Program-made: the position numbers and the translations under genes | Shown: piece by piece, positions 44,828 to 56,317 of the stretch | Layout: each line of letters opens with the position of its first letter | Position numbering within the stretch: the stretch's first letter is position 1 | The notes under the pieces: generated by a model | Seen by the model: the letters and a program-made list of their open reading frames with translations, nothing else | The model's database searches: none | What the model was told of the DNA's origin: nothing | Source of the DNA: Avena insularis | Taxonomy: Eukaryota > Streptophyta > Magnoliopsida > Poales > Poaceae | Direction of reading: 5' to 3' | Assembly (NCBI GenBank): GCA_023614405.1 | Contig: CM042686.1 | Location: 349,068,329-349,132,328, forward strand | Length of the DNA stretch: 64,000 nt

Positions 44828-47800
44828 TGTAACACCCTCGCCTGATAAGGCTGAGTTCCTATGTATAGTGTTAATCTCTGGATCGGTTCACTAGCACACG
44901 TAGTACAAAATGATAATATATATAACTATGCATCATAAATACAACAAATATGATCCATAATTTACATTATATTACAGCGGAAAGCATTACAAGGTAGATC
45001 TCCATCCTTCAAATGTGCCATAGGCGAACAATTGTTGAGTGGAGTCTCGTGACCTATGAACGGTAACTCAGAAATGATATAACCTACAACATGAAACGTT
45101 GTAGCCACGAATGGTCAATACATTGAATGTATGGCATGTAGGATAAAGTGATTAATAACAGACCTAGCAACTACATGTTTATTTGGCTAGGTGGAGTTCA
45201 GGCTCATTTGCATAAAGCAATAGTTTTATCCTATCATTTGTAACAAAGTAGTGTTTCAATACGATAAATAGGACACACTGGTTCACTCCCAGGTGCTCCT
45301 ATCGAATTAAGTTCACCCAACAAGTTTTAAGTAATTGAGAAATAAGGATGAGTGAGAAATATATCAAAGCCTCTGAATCAGGTCGCTCAAATTGTCCATA
45401 ACCAGGGACACGGATAGGTACTTAGTTTTACACCCTATAGGGGTTTGTACACTTTACCCATGTGACCTGGTCAACCCGCTTGTACCATCACACTCATTTT
45501 GTGTTATGATAGGGAGAAGTCCAAGACGAGACAATTCTGGAAGAGCTTCCCAAACCCACCCACGCACTGTACCAACCTACACTATCTACATTCTGGCTAT
45601 ATAGGTTTTGAGTCACCATAACCTACTAAGTCCAGCAAACCATCCATTTCTTATTGGAACATGGTTGTACACGTAAGCTACCAAACAAAGAAACCAATCC
45701 TTTATTAGTACCTTGGGAAGCATTCCCCACCATAAATCTTCACTTTGATGACAATCAAACCAATCCCCCAGGAGGTTTATTAAAATCATGTTTTTTTGTC
45801 ATTTAGCAAAATGTAAGCTATCAAAACAAATAACTTTCATTGTGTGATTCCCATCCTCATATATATAGAATAGCTAAGCAATCTACCACTACAATGGCTC
45901 ATAAACAAGGAGTACTAGGTAGTATAGTATGGTACATAGCATAGCATAAACACATCAATTCCTACACATGCAATTCTACAAAAACATCTACAATGCATAG
46001 GAAAACAATAGGACATTTATGACCAAAATAGCACCACTTTCCTTTGTTGTAGTCATTCAGATAATCCTCACATTCCTCACAATCATAATACTTGCAATCA
46101 TAGTTTTTGCACTCCCCACAATCTAATGTTTGAAGAAAGCACAACAAAACATCATTCAAAACATTGCACACATGCAACTATGCAACAATACAATAAAAAA
46201 AATGATAAAAAAATACATGCATGATGATTTAATATGTCACAATGGTTGCATTTAGTTCTATGAACATTATTAGATCACATGATGCATGTATAAAATCATT
46301 GAATGTAATAAAGCTTTTATTATTAAAACTATATTGATTTAATAAGGTTTAAAACACTTTAATTCAACTACAGATGTATCTGTCGGATTAAATTATGAAT
46401 TAAACACTATTGTTTAGGTAATTATATTTAGTTATAGTAGCAATTGGAATCACCTAAAAAGGAGTTCTAAATTTTTTTCTATGATTTAATTACTGTTGTA
46501 ATGAGTTTAGAGCTTTCTGCGAGAATTTATCTTTTAACTGTACCAAATAATTTTTTTACAATTTCTATGGATATGTATTGTCAAAATAAAACAGTGACAA
46601 TTGGTTTCACCATTTTTGGAGTTCTGGATAATTTCATATGATTTAAATACCAATTAAAGGGGTTTACATCACTTAAAAATATTTGTTTAGGAAAATTTAT
46701 ATCTAAGGCCATATTAATATCCCATATGAATACAGGATTCCAAAGACAGTTTATTTGTATTTTTCTGACCTATAACCAATTTACTATGATTTATTTACTC
46801 CAAAAAGGCCATTAAACCAATTAAATTACTACAGTAAATATATGTTGTACATGCTGGATCTAACAGAATATTAATATTCTACATACTTTTCTGAATCCAT
46901 ATATATATTATTTTCTAAATTTGGACTTAGAGATAATTTCCTATGCTTTTTGCAATATTAAAACATTTTCTAAGTTTTATTTAATTTCTGGAATTACAAG
47001 GAATATTCCTGGGATATACCGGGCGACGTGCACGCTGACAAGGCATGATGTGGTGTTGGCCTGTGCTGACAGGGCAGTGACTGGGAGCTGATGGTGCTGT
47101 TGACGAGCAGGCGATGCGGTGAAGCCCGATAGGTCGGTACCTCTTTGATCTGGCCAACTAATCAGAACCGCGGATGAAGGATCGGACGGTGCTAGTAATC
47201 CTAGGCGTCATCGACGGTGGTGGTGGTCAACAATGACGTGAACGGCGGAGGCGGCGGCTTCCTGGTGGAGATTGGAGGAGTTGCGGTGGTCTTTGACATC
47301 GAGGAGGTGGTCGGCAGGATGCGGACGTTGGCGGAGGTCTCTCTGGTGTCCTATGCGTCATCTGTCTCTTCACATAATGGCGGTACGCCGCAGCTGGAGA
47401 GGATGGGTGGCTGAAGTGCTCTGGTGACTGGTCCATGGCGCTCCAGTGGCCTAGGGGGTGGGGAAGAGGGTTAGAGCAATGCGGCGGAGCACGAGGGAAA
47501 GACTAGGAGGGACTGGGAGGCTCGGGCAGCGCAGAACCTTGACTTTGAGATTGATCTGGAAGCTCCGTTGGCATGCTCGCTGGTGGCGCTTAGGTTTTGC
47601 AATTTTTGAAAACTTCGGAAGATGATAGGGGTAGGGGTTATATAGGGGTTCAAAACATGAAGGAGGGAGCAATAAATCGAACAACTCATCGTGGTTTGTG
47701 GGGCCTCTGCGACAGGATCGAGAGTTCCCGTCGACTATGATCGGTCGCTAGGAATAGGACGACGGTGACCCCCACCTGTTGGTGGAATAGGGAAGGGGAA

Positions 47801-48626
47801 GGAGGCCAGTTAGTTGTTGGGCTAGCGATGGACAGCTAGGCTTTCTGCAGCTACTGCTCTGCATGGCAGAGAAGGGGGTGGTTAGCTCGCCCACAGGTAG
47901 TGGATAGTGGTGGGCTAGTCGGGCTGGGCCTGGCCGACTTGCTAGGTAGGATTAGGTTTTTTGTTTTTATTCATTTTATTTTTTCTTTTCTTTTATATTT
48001 TTAGTTTTAGGGCTCCAAATTAGTCCATTTAAGTTTCTAAAGTTTTGTTAAATTCAGAATAATATACTAGGGGACTTTGGAACATATTTCCTTTCCAACT
48101 TACTATCATTCAGTTTGGCCCATAGGCATATTATTGCATTTTCTTTATCTTACATTATTTAAATCACAACTTTTGGATTTGCACTCCAAATTGGTTCAAA
48201 CTAGTTTCCATGCACTTACAAATTGGTTCAAACATTTGGAAATACTTTTGCTCAACTTCAATATGGACCAATGACATCCATCATTTTGTACTTAGTATAG
48301 GATAATCCCATTTCAGTGTTTTGGGATTCTCCTTAGACAATGGAATTATTTCTTAGGTATAAGTTCAATGATACTCATGCATGCAACATGATTTTGAATT
48401 TTTTAATATTGCACACCAATTCTAATCTCAAGAACCAATCCATCCCTTTTTACATATATGGCTACTTAGGTCATAAGAAGAGAATATAAGGTTTCAAATT
48501 CATGGTTGAGAGGATTTTCAATTCAAAATCTTTCTTTTCTTTGAGAATCTTCAACATAGTCAAACAATCATTCAACTTATTTTATTTATTTCACATTCCG
48601 AAATTAGGAAATTTTAGAATGTGATA
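44828..48626 (-). repeat. Long 5' LTR of a gypsy-type element, minus orientation
   Basis: On the plus strand it starts tgtaacaccctcgcc (44828). A likely other end is ...gaatgtgata near 48626, where ca may have mutated to ta. The length is about 3.8 kb. A minus-strand TATA (ctatataa, 47638-47645) and a GC-rich island (47030-47950) sit at nearly the same distances as in the solo LTR at 35894. Both also share a segment with tgtccataacc and ggacacgg (45394 and 36496). No coding is supported. The right boundary is less certain than the left. Confidence 0.7.
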
Positions 48627-49143
48627 GATGCGCGGGAATGGCACGTCAATAGTGACTTTCCCATCCCGGGCCAGATTAAAGTACCATGTGCTTTGGCAAG
48701 TTGGAGATAAATACAATGGGAAGGATCTAGGATGCGGTATCGGACTACGCAATAACACAAGGCGCAGGAATGTACCTCTACAATAGACAAAGATAAAGGT
48801 GGGAGCCAGAAGCCAAGCTAGGACCCGGGAAGCACCCGATTGGATGGAGGGGTCTGGTAAAGAAGTCGTAGGACTCCTCCGCGGGGCAACGTCATGATGG
48901 TATCATAGTAAGCATCCTAAGCTAGTGTGGTGACCCCTTGCCGTATAAAAAGGAGGGCCAAGGTCTTAGTGAAAGAAGGATGATGAGTATTGGAAAATAG
49001 AGGAAGCTCTCTAAGGTTCCAGAGTAGTATAATAACAAGAGAAAGAAGGAGGAAGAAGGATACCGGGAATGGCTCCTCACCCTTACTGGATATAGGCTAG
49101 CTAACCCTACTCGAGAAGAATAACCATTGTAACCATATATAGC
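48627..49143 (+). repeat. Fragment of a different LTR (U3/R part)
   Basis: Promoter-like LTR text with a TATA box gccgtataaaaaggaggg (about 48940-48957) and a purine-rich leader downstream. It is cut on the right by the Athila-like element starting at 49144 (possible target duplication atagc, 49139-49143). The left limit is set only by the neighbouring LTR. Confidence 0.5.
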
Positions 49144-51416
49144 TGATGAGTGCAAATATGATGCATATTTAAGTATATAGATTATTCATACTAGACTTCT
49201 CTCTTCACACCCCGGTGCGTGGCTGGTATACAGAACGCTTTAGGATGTGATCTCATTACATCTACGTGCAGGAGAAAAGTCAAAATATAAGTGATATTCT
49301 TTATTCGAGGTGGCACGCTGATGCATGTAAAATGCATACACGACCTTTGTAGTTTGTTTCTATGAATTCCCACATATTTTCTGTATATATGATGTTATAT
49401 GCATGTTTTATATTGATTTATGGAGATTTAGCAATGATCCCCTTTACTTTGTTTATAACTCTATAGGACAAGAAAACTCTATTTTGTGTATTTTTTTCCT
49501 TTCAGGGACCTAAACAAAGTCAAATGGAGCTGGGATTTTAGGAGTTCAATATTTCATCAAGATGAGCCAGGAGGGCCAAAAGGGCCCAAGTGGCGCGACC
49601 AATACACCCCCCTTCCCTTTCCCTCCTCGACAGTCAATTCGCTATGATCTTTCACCCACCACATTCGTGTGACCTAAAAACCACTATATAAAGGGCCCCT
49701 CAAGAGTTCCCGGAGGGAGGCGCCAGAGAAACAGCAAAATAGCAAAACAGAGCTAGAACCAATGAATATTGGAGGGGCAACTCCACCGGAGCCGCCGCCG
49801 GAGGGATCGCTACCTTCGTCAACGTATCCACCATCATCACCATGATGAAGAGGGAGTAGTCCACCTCTGTACTATGGGTTTGTGGTAGTAGCTTGATCTA
49901 TCTCTCTCTTTTTCATCATAGATCTAGTACCATATGAGCAGCCCAACATGATTATGGTTATATTTGTAATTCCTATGTGGTGGATCCTTATTATATGATT
50001 TGATAAATGAGATTGGAACCTATTATGTGTAAGATGTATTGGTTGATGCATAACATGTACCCCATTCATAAGTACTTATTCTGATACAACTTTTATGCAA
50101 GAGCATGTGTGGGGAGAAGTGTGTATTAGATGGATTAGCATGGTGGTGGTGATTGAATAGCGACAACAAATTCATGATCTTATGGTATTTAACTTTCTTT
50201 TGCTGACTCACTAGGGATAAAGTGTATCCATGTTCTATAATTATCTTGTGAAAGTTAGATAACCTTGTTTGGTCGAGGTAGCATATTTGTGATTCAAACA
50301 TCACGTCAAATTACCTAAGTCTATACTTTGTTGATTATTAATTCAAGATTGCTTGGAGTTTTCCCTTTCTTGAGGACTATAAGAGAGATGTGTTGCATCA
50401 TCTCTATGTTAGGATGTGATGGCCATATGAATGCTTATCAAACGCAAGTACAAGTTCCACCAATAATAGGTCTCTGATGAATTGCTTGTGTCCCTTGCAA
50501 CCCAAAAAGAGAGTAGACAAGTGAACCCATGAATCCCAGTCCATTTTAAACCATTAGAAACACCTTCCCAACACCACTATCACACTTTATATTTTTTGCA
50601 ATTTATTATTTCGAAAATACAAAAATATTTTCTTCACTTACACACACACAAAACCCAAAAACAACTATATTTTATTGCTATTGTCTTTCTTGCCTAGATT
50701 TTATTTTTTTACTTTACTTTATTTATTTTGTTATTTCATGTTACTAATACGTAACATTGTTCTTGAAAACCACACGGTGGAGTTGGAAACACAAGACAAA
50801 ACTTTGCTTTGTAGGTTGCTTGAAGAGGAAAGGAAGAATAAATCTCTAAGCCAATTCCCCGAGAGTTTGATATAAACCCTTGAGTCACCCTTGTGGGAAA
50901 AAGAGGTTTGATACCAAACTCTGCACTTGGATCCCAACGAGTTGGTACACACGGAGTTGTTCCCATCAAGAATATTTTTGGCACCGTTGACGAAGAATTG
51001 CAAGAGGGACATCACAATAGCATCTTCATCAAGTTTGGGAGCACAAGACGATTCCCACTTCAACTGCTAGAACATTTTCTGGCACCGTTAACACTAAATT
51101 TCTACAAACAGTTAACCTTGGGGAGGTTGCACCACCATTATTTTTTCTCCTTTAGATTTTCAAAGTAATTTTACTTGTTCTTGTTTTTAGTCTTTTTATT
51201 TTTAGTTTTATTTTAAAACACAAAACAAATAAAAATAGTATCAACTTTGTCTTTATTTTGAAAAACCTAAAATTCATAAAATTCTCACCTTGTAGTATGT
51301 TAGCCTCAAAGAAAGAATCTGCTGCTATTAAAATAAACAGTTTTAATCAATACCCAGAAGAATCTTTGATGGGAGCATGGTTTAGAATATTAGATATGAA
51401 GGAAATATGCCATGTA
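49144..51416 (+). mobile_element. Second Athila-like gypsy element, 5' part only
   Basis: The LTR starts tgatgagtgcaaatatg (49144) and carries the usual gypsy LTR tail (gagtttgatataaaccc, caaactctgcacttgga). An LTR end tcccatca at 50968 is followed by aatatttttggcaccgttg, a decayed tRNA-Asp-type primer site at 50979. A second similar site at 51079 makes the LTR end ambiguous (50968 or 51074). The leader follows and then the start of gag. The rest is displaced by a CACTA transposon starting at 51417 and is not seen in the window. Confidence 0.75.
51297..51416 (+). pseudogene. gag: Start of gag of the second Athila-like element
   Basis: Forty codons from the ATG at 51297, including FNQYPEESLMGAW, a segment typical of plant gypsy gag N-termini. 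Coding ends at the CACTA insertion after GTA (51414-51416). Confidence 0.6.
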
Positions 51417-51665
51417 CACTAATAACAAAAAGGCTACTGGTGGCATACGGGATATGAGGTCTGTGGAGCATGGGACGTGTGCCACTATCATCACGCCACT
51501 AATATTTTTTGTCCATGGCGCATGTCGACATGTGCCACAAATAGTCCACATATCAGTGGCGCATCTCCAGCCGTGTGCCAGGGATAGTCCACATCCCACG
51601 GATATAGTTCCCTATCCATGGTGCACCCCTCAGACGTGTGCCACTTAGCTGGTGCGCCACTGATT
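51417..51665. repeat. Terminus and subterminal repeats of the second CACTA copy
   Basis: Arms like catggcgcatgtcgacatgtgccac and cagtggcgcatctcc occur at about 51515-51600, weaker and fewer than in the first copy. Confidence 0.75.
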
Positions 51666-51894
51666 TGTTTTTGATTTTTGTATATGCTTTCCTCTTATTT
51701 GCACAGGTATTATATAAATATTATGTAGATATTATATAGGTATATATACACATAATGACAATGATAATACTTAATAACACTAATTAGAATCCAAGACCGA
51801 TCAAGTAAGGAACGGATTGTTGCACAAGTTGAAGTCCCGAGACTAATCGAGTAGCAAGTTGGTCATAACATTACATATGAAGTGTGCACCTAAA
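51666..51894. other. Noncoding spacer in the second CACTA copy
   Basis: AT-rich, with tatatagg/tatatac runs near 51705-51755. It corresponds in position to 41452-41734 of the first copy. Confidence 0.5.
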
Positions 51895-52146
51895 TTAAAC
51901 TATGATCAAATATAGTAGAACATCAACGGCGGTGAGCAGGATGGGGACCACGACCAAGACCTTCATCAGGTTCTTCCACCTAGCTTCCTCTCATAGGTGG
52001 TTGCTCCACCTAGCTTTCGCCATCTCTCTAGTCTTGTACCATTTGTAGCAGTTGCCGCTGAACTTGTTCACTAGTTTCTGATAGTCCTCCCACTCTCTAT
52101 AGACTCCTAGAATGAAACTCTTGTACACCACATACCACTTTGCCAT
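51895..52146 (-). pseudogene. Small ORF, second copy: RNase H1 N-terminal-like domain plus membrane helix
   Basis: Again 84 codons including stop, ATG at 52146-52144 and TAA at 51897-51895. It reads WYVVYKSFILGVYREWEDY and VNKFSGNCYKWYKTREMAKARW, then a hydrophobic helix at about residues 62-82. TGA at codon 52 (51993-51991) interrupts it. It aligns almost without gaps with the ORF at 41200-41451, and the differences avoid the conserved YVV, GVY, EW, VNKF, GN, YK, TRE and ARW positions. Such conservation between diverged copies suggests a selected function in the ancestral elements. Confidence 0.7.
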
Positions 52147-52936
52147 CTATGTACACAAGGAAGATAGAATATTATGCAAAGGAAATCCAATGGTTGACAT
52201 GATGCATGTTCACAAAAACTACAAAACAACAAAATGAAGATCATCTAGATCGAGCCATTGTAACAAATATCAACTAGGGCATCATACTTAGAGTGGACAA
52301 AGAAAATCACATGGATGGTGTCAGCGAGCCACGTAGGTTGCACATGATATGTATATCTGCATATCACAAAGCTCATTGACACCATCCTAGGAACATCCAA
52401 AATCAAGGCACACCTATAGTGGTGCCCTAGTATTTTAATCGTCAACCTTTACAACAAAAATAAGAACTAAAACTATTAGCATCAAGTCCTATAGGGCCTC
52501 ATACTTATGCTAGATAGAAAAATCATAGGGATGGCGTAAGCGAGCCAAGTAGGATGCACAATATATGTAATTGCACATATCATATGGATCAATCACACCT
52601 CCCCCAGCATCACATCCGAAATGAAGGCACACCTGTATAGTGGCTCCCTAACATTTTAATCATAGGTCATTGCAAAAAGAAAGAACCAAAAATATGAACA
52701 TCAAATAATTAGGGCCTCATACTTTATGTTGACACAAAAATACAATTGATCACGATTGTATAAGTAAGTCTAATGACCGTAAAAATAATATATATATAGA
52801 TCTAGGTGCATCGTCGATCACAATAGTTAAGTTCAATGACTATATAGTTTTGAGCTAGGAAAGTTATTAATCAGTTTACAATGTCAGAGACCTCCAACAA
52901 TAGTTTGAAACTACATCCAAGTGGTAAATGGAAACA
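52147..52936. other. Noncoding spacer with a repeated segment in the second CACTA copy
   Basis: AT-rich. A unit with ggatggtgtcagcgagccacgtaggttgcacatgatatgta recurs in diverged form near 52313, 52530 and partly 52740, about 215 bases apart. No ORF is supported. Confidence 0.5.
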
Positions 52937-55132
52937 TCAAGACTTCTGACTCGGCACAAGGAACGGTAGTACGTCGTCTTTCATCATGAACTTCCTACCC
53001 TGCATTTCGAGCCATTCGTCTATCTCGCGATTTCACAATTTAATGCCGATGTAGTGGAAGACCCTCCCCCCAATTCTAGGGACATCATGTTGATGATTTA
53101 CTGAGTCTGGATGTGAAAGAATTGGTCTCTAAGATCGTCATCCACGATGGTCGCCATATTTTGGTCCCACTTCCGGAGATGTGATGACAGCTTAAGCAGT
53201 TGTTGATCCCGGACGAACCTGCTCATATGATAGAGGACATAGAAGGCCTCCTTTTGACTATATGTCGGCTGCTTGACACAGGGGTATTCCATTACGTGGG
53301 TAAACACGTTTTTTCTTTCCCTGGCATGTTGTCCCCCCTTGCCAAAGTAGCCTCCATCTAAGACGTAGGTGTTGAGAGCATCATCCATAACACTCTTTAT
53401 GTTGCCATAGTCTTTCTTCTTTTTCAAACTTTCCGATTCAAAATATATGGCTTGCGAAAGCTTCGGGGAAATGTTGAAGAGTGTGCAGTATTTGTCTCTG
53501 CGCAAAACAATTTAAATGGAAATATATTGGAAATGAACGATGCAAATCTAAGAAAAAATCTTACGGGTGGCCAACAAAATAAGTATTGTAATTACTTAGG
53601 AAAGAAAGGCACGAGAAGGTAATCCTTCTTTTTGTTCTTCATCATGAAGTCTTTGAGGTAATCATGCACGAGTGACCGGTCCCCAGGGCTCAACAACATC
53701 CTTTCACGCATGTAGTAGGGGTCCGCTATCGTGATGCCTTGGGTTCTCTCTCTCTCTCGACCTCCATCGCCATGTTGAGCGAGTATAGGCAGACTAGTCT
53801 ATAGTGCAGCTGTTTTGAGTGAAACAAATTGAACATGTCTTCGAATCGCAGGAAGAACAGATCCGTGAGGATGTATCGACGGAGCCCTTTCCCTCTGGCA
53901 CCTTGACCAAGAAAACAAGGTGCGACGGATTTTTTCTTTTAGAAGTTGATTCTATAGAGACATAATACTATGATGCAGACTCTACATAGATGGACTTGCC
54001 GCTTTGAGCATCTTCGATTCCAACATCGGCTTACCGGCTATATGCATGTTCCACAAGACAGACTTGGGTTCATATGGCATGCCGTCCTGAGCCCAAATAG
54101 TCCTTGCCACCTTCGGAGCTGGCTGGCTCGCAGTCTTTGGCTTCTTACTTCTTTTTCAACCCTTATTCTGTTGATAAGGGACCACTAACTCCTCACCGGC
54201 CACATGGTGTAGTGTGGTAGGGCTGAAAACAATTCCACGATTGGCTTGTGGAGCATCGATGATAGGTGGAGGCGTCTCTTGAGAACTGCCGAAGACCAGA
54301 CACTGCGTGCACATCATACTGGGACCAGCTAGATCGCTGTGAGCGTGGGCGAAGGGTTCAATAGAAGGCATGTAAATTCCATCATCAGCTCCAGTGTTGA
54401 GGAATGCATCCATGTTGTCATCATCGCTGTCATCATGTGGCATATCCACTTGTGGCGGTGGCAGCAACGATGGTCGTGCGAAGGCCATGCGATTGCTTAT
54501 TCTAGTGGCAATGACTGGTGGTGGCGACAATATTATCCTTGGGATGGTGCCTCCCCCAATAATAATATGGGTCTTTGTCCATACCAAGGGTCGGCCATGG
54601 TATCCTACGAGGTTCAAGTGTTCATCGGCTCATTCGGGTTGAACGGGGGGGGGGGGAGGGGGGTCGACGTTGTTACAGCCCGGCTACACCTGAGCGATGG
54701 CAACCCTGAACATGCCATCAGACATGGGCTTGTTATGGACCATGCGGTGCTTCGGCTGAATGATAGTGCTCTTGGAAACATCCTTCAACTCACGTCCTCA
54801 TACCGTAGGAGGGTGCAAGCAACGTCCTGCGAAAAAACATGCATGTTGGGCATCAGAGATATGGCCATCATCAAAGGCAAAGCATATGAAGCCATTGGCT
54901 GAGCATCCGACACGCCTAGTTATCTTGATGACGGCATTGAAGTCGGCTAGTGTCAATGCACCACCGACGGTGGCGGGCGTGCAAGGGATAGAGGGGTTGC
55001 TGGCATCCACGATGTCGGCTGGTGTATGCTCACCCTCCAGCTGGGGTGCATTAGGATGAAGCACTAGTTGCATCGTCATGTTGTTGGGCGGCGCCGTCAC
55101 CGGTGCGACCGGTTGTGCCATGTTGTTGTTGG
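52937..55132 (-). pseudogene. Second gene of the second CACTA copy
   Basis: On the minus strand from the right: a Pro-rich segment, then a block homologous to the DUF8039-like part of the first copy (about 54826-54660, CTLLRYEDV). A linker with IVFSPTTLHHVAGEEL (about 54220) follows, then about 53890-53596 with FEDMFNLFHSKQLHYRLVCLYSLN. After intron 53595-53498 comes the Ulp1-like exon (DKYCTLFNISP, DYGNIKSVMDDALNTYV, YPCVKQPTYSQKEAFYVLYHM), with its stop at 52939-52937. The intron falls at the same codon as in the first copy. The splice donor near 54924 has decayed (ATAACT in place of GTAA). Several stops and shifts are present. Confidence 0.7.
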
Positions 55133-55137
55133 GTGGC

Positions 55138-55318
55138 CGTAGCACCCCGGAAAAACCAATACTAGAAAATGTGTGGGTTCCATCATGGACAAATGTGTAA
55201 TAATATTACTGCGTTTTCCACCCGCACGCAAGTGTCTGGTGGGCATCTTTCAATCGTTTCAATGCGGGTTTGGTGTGAATCGCTAAAATCTACATAGGGA
55301 CGATTCGAGGGTGTTACA
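55138..55318 (+). repeat. 5' LTR with a large internal deletion
   Basis: It starts cgtagcaccccgg (first base changed from t) and ends gggtgttaca. The junction is near 55172, where ctagaaaat is joined to gtgtgggttcc. In the 3' LTR these are about 3.5 kb apart (56350 and 59866). Confidence 0.85.
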
Positions 55319-55321
55319 AAG

Positions 55322-55335
55322 TGGTATCAGAGCCC
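55322..55335 (+). other. Primer binding site, initiator tRNA-Met type
   Basis: The text tggtatcagagccc starts three bases after the LTR end and matches the standard plant site. Confidence 0.92.
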
Positions 55336-56317
55336 AGCAGTTGCGATACCCCACTGGTCCAGCCTATAGGATAACCTAGCTAACGGCCGATGTAGAGTGT
55401 CAAAACTATTTTGCAAAATCGGTTGTCTAGATCTGATTAGTTCTCTTTTTACTCCTTACCTATGTGCTATTCTCCTCTTACCTTCGTGTGTTTTGAATCT
55501 ACTCTTATCTTTTCTTCGAGTCCAGGATTTCTCGTGGTTGGGTTTCCATCATACCTTTAGGGTTTTGCTTCCTTCCTTTTATAACGGTGGCGCTCCAATC
55601 ATCTAATCCGCATATCGTTTGTTGTACCCTTTATCCAATCTTTGGTCCTTGAACTCTTTATCTGTATCTGCACCTTGACGGATATCCGTATCATTGAAAA
55701 ACATTATGAGAAGGATGAGCATTGGTGAAGTTGGAGTATACCTTAAACATGTATTGTTCATGCATATGGGACCATCACAGAACCTAATCATAGTGTCTTT
55801 TCGTATGATTTTCTTTATATCTTCCAGCGTTTTTAGCGCAACGACATCATATGCGACAGGTCCGACGAAGATCCTGCATCACTCCTTTGTTCTCCACACA
55901 TCGCTTCTCGAGATCATCAGTCTAATTTCAAGAGTTCGGTTACACGATTTTCCTATTCATATACAGAGTTAATCGTTTGGGTACAAGATGGACTGATCAC
56001 CCTACCCGACTCTCACTGTTCACTCTTGTACATCGAATTGGTGGATCAATGTGACTTTTACTTCTTTCATGGAAGTTAGAGGTGACCTTACCTTTTGGGA
56101 CCTTTAACTTCGTCCTTTGTTTATCCGGAGCGTTCTCTCGACGGACATGAACAACGACCCCTTGTTGGTGGTGTTGCTGATTTCAAGATGGACCAAGAAT
56201 CTTTGTTAGTAGTGTCGCGAGGACCTACACGAAGTGAGAAGATTCAGATCATCGGCCTTCTTCCCCGTACCATGAGGCGGATCTTGAGGGTAAGATCCAT
56301 TGTTAGTGGTGTCGAAT
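55336..56317 (+). other. Noncoding internal domain of the LARD-like element
   Basis: About 980 bases with no retroviral motif in any frame. Short open frames are not similar to gag. The usual polypurine tract is not obvious; the bases before the 3' LTR are tagtggtgtcgaat. Confidence 0.65.

Noticed and set aside
49600..49900. A small gene with a GC-rich exon near ccaccggagccgccgccgg
   Set aside because: It lies inside the LTR of the second Athila-like element, and such segments recur in gypsy LTRs of grasses.
54640..54665. G-rich run as a G-quadruplex element
   Set aside because: It is a single homopolymer-like tract of about 12 G within decayed coding; it may also be an assembly-prone spot. 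Not enough to call a feature.
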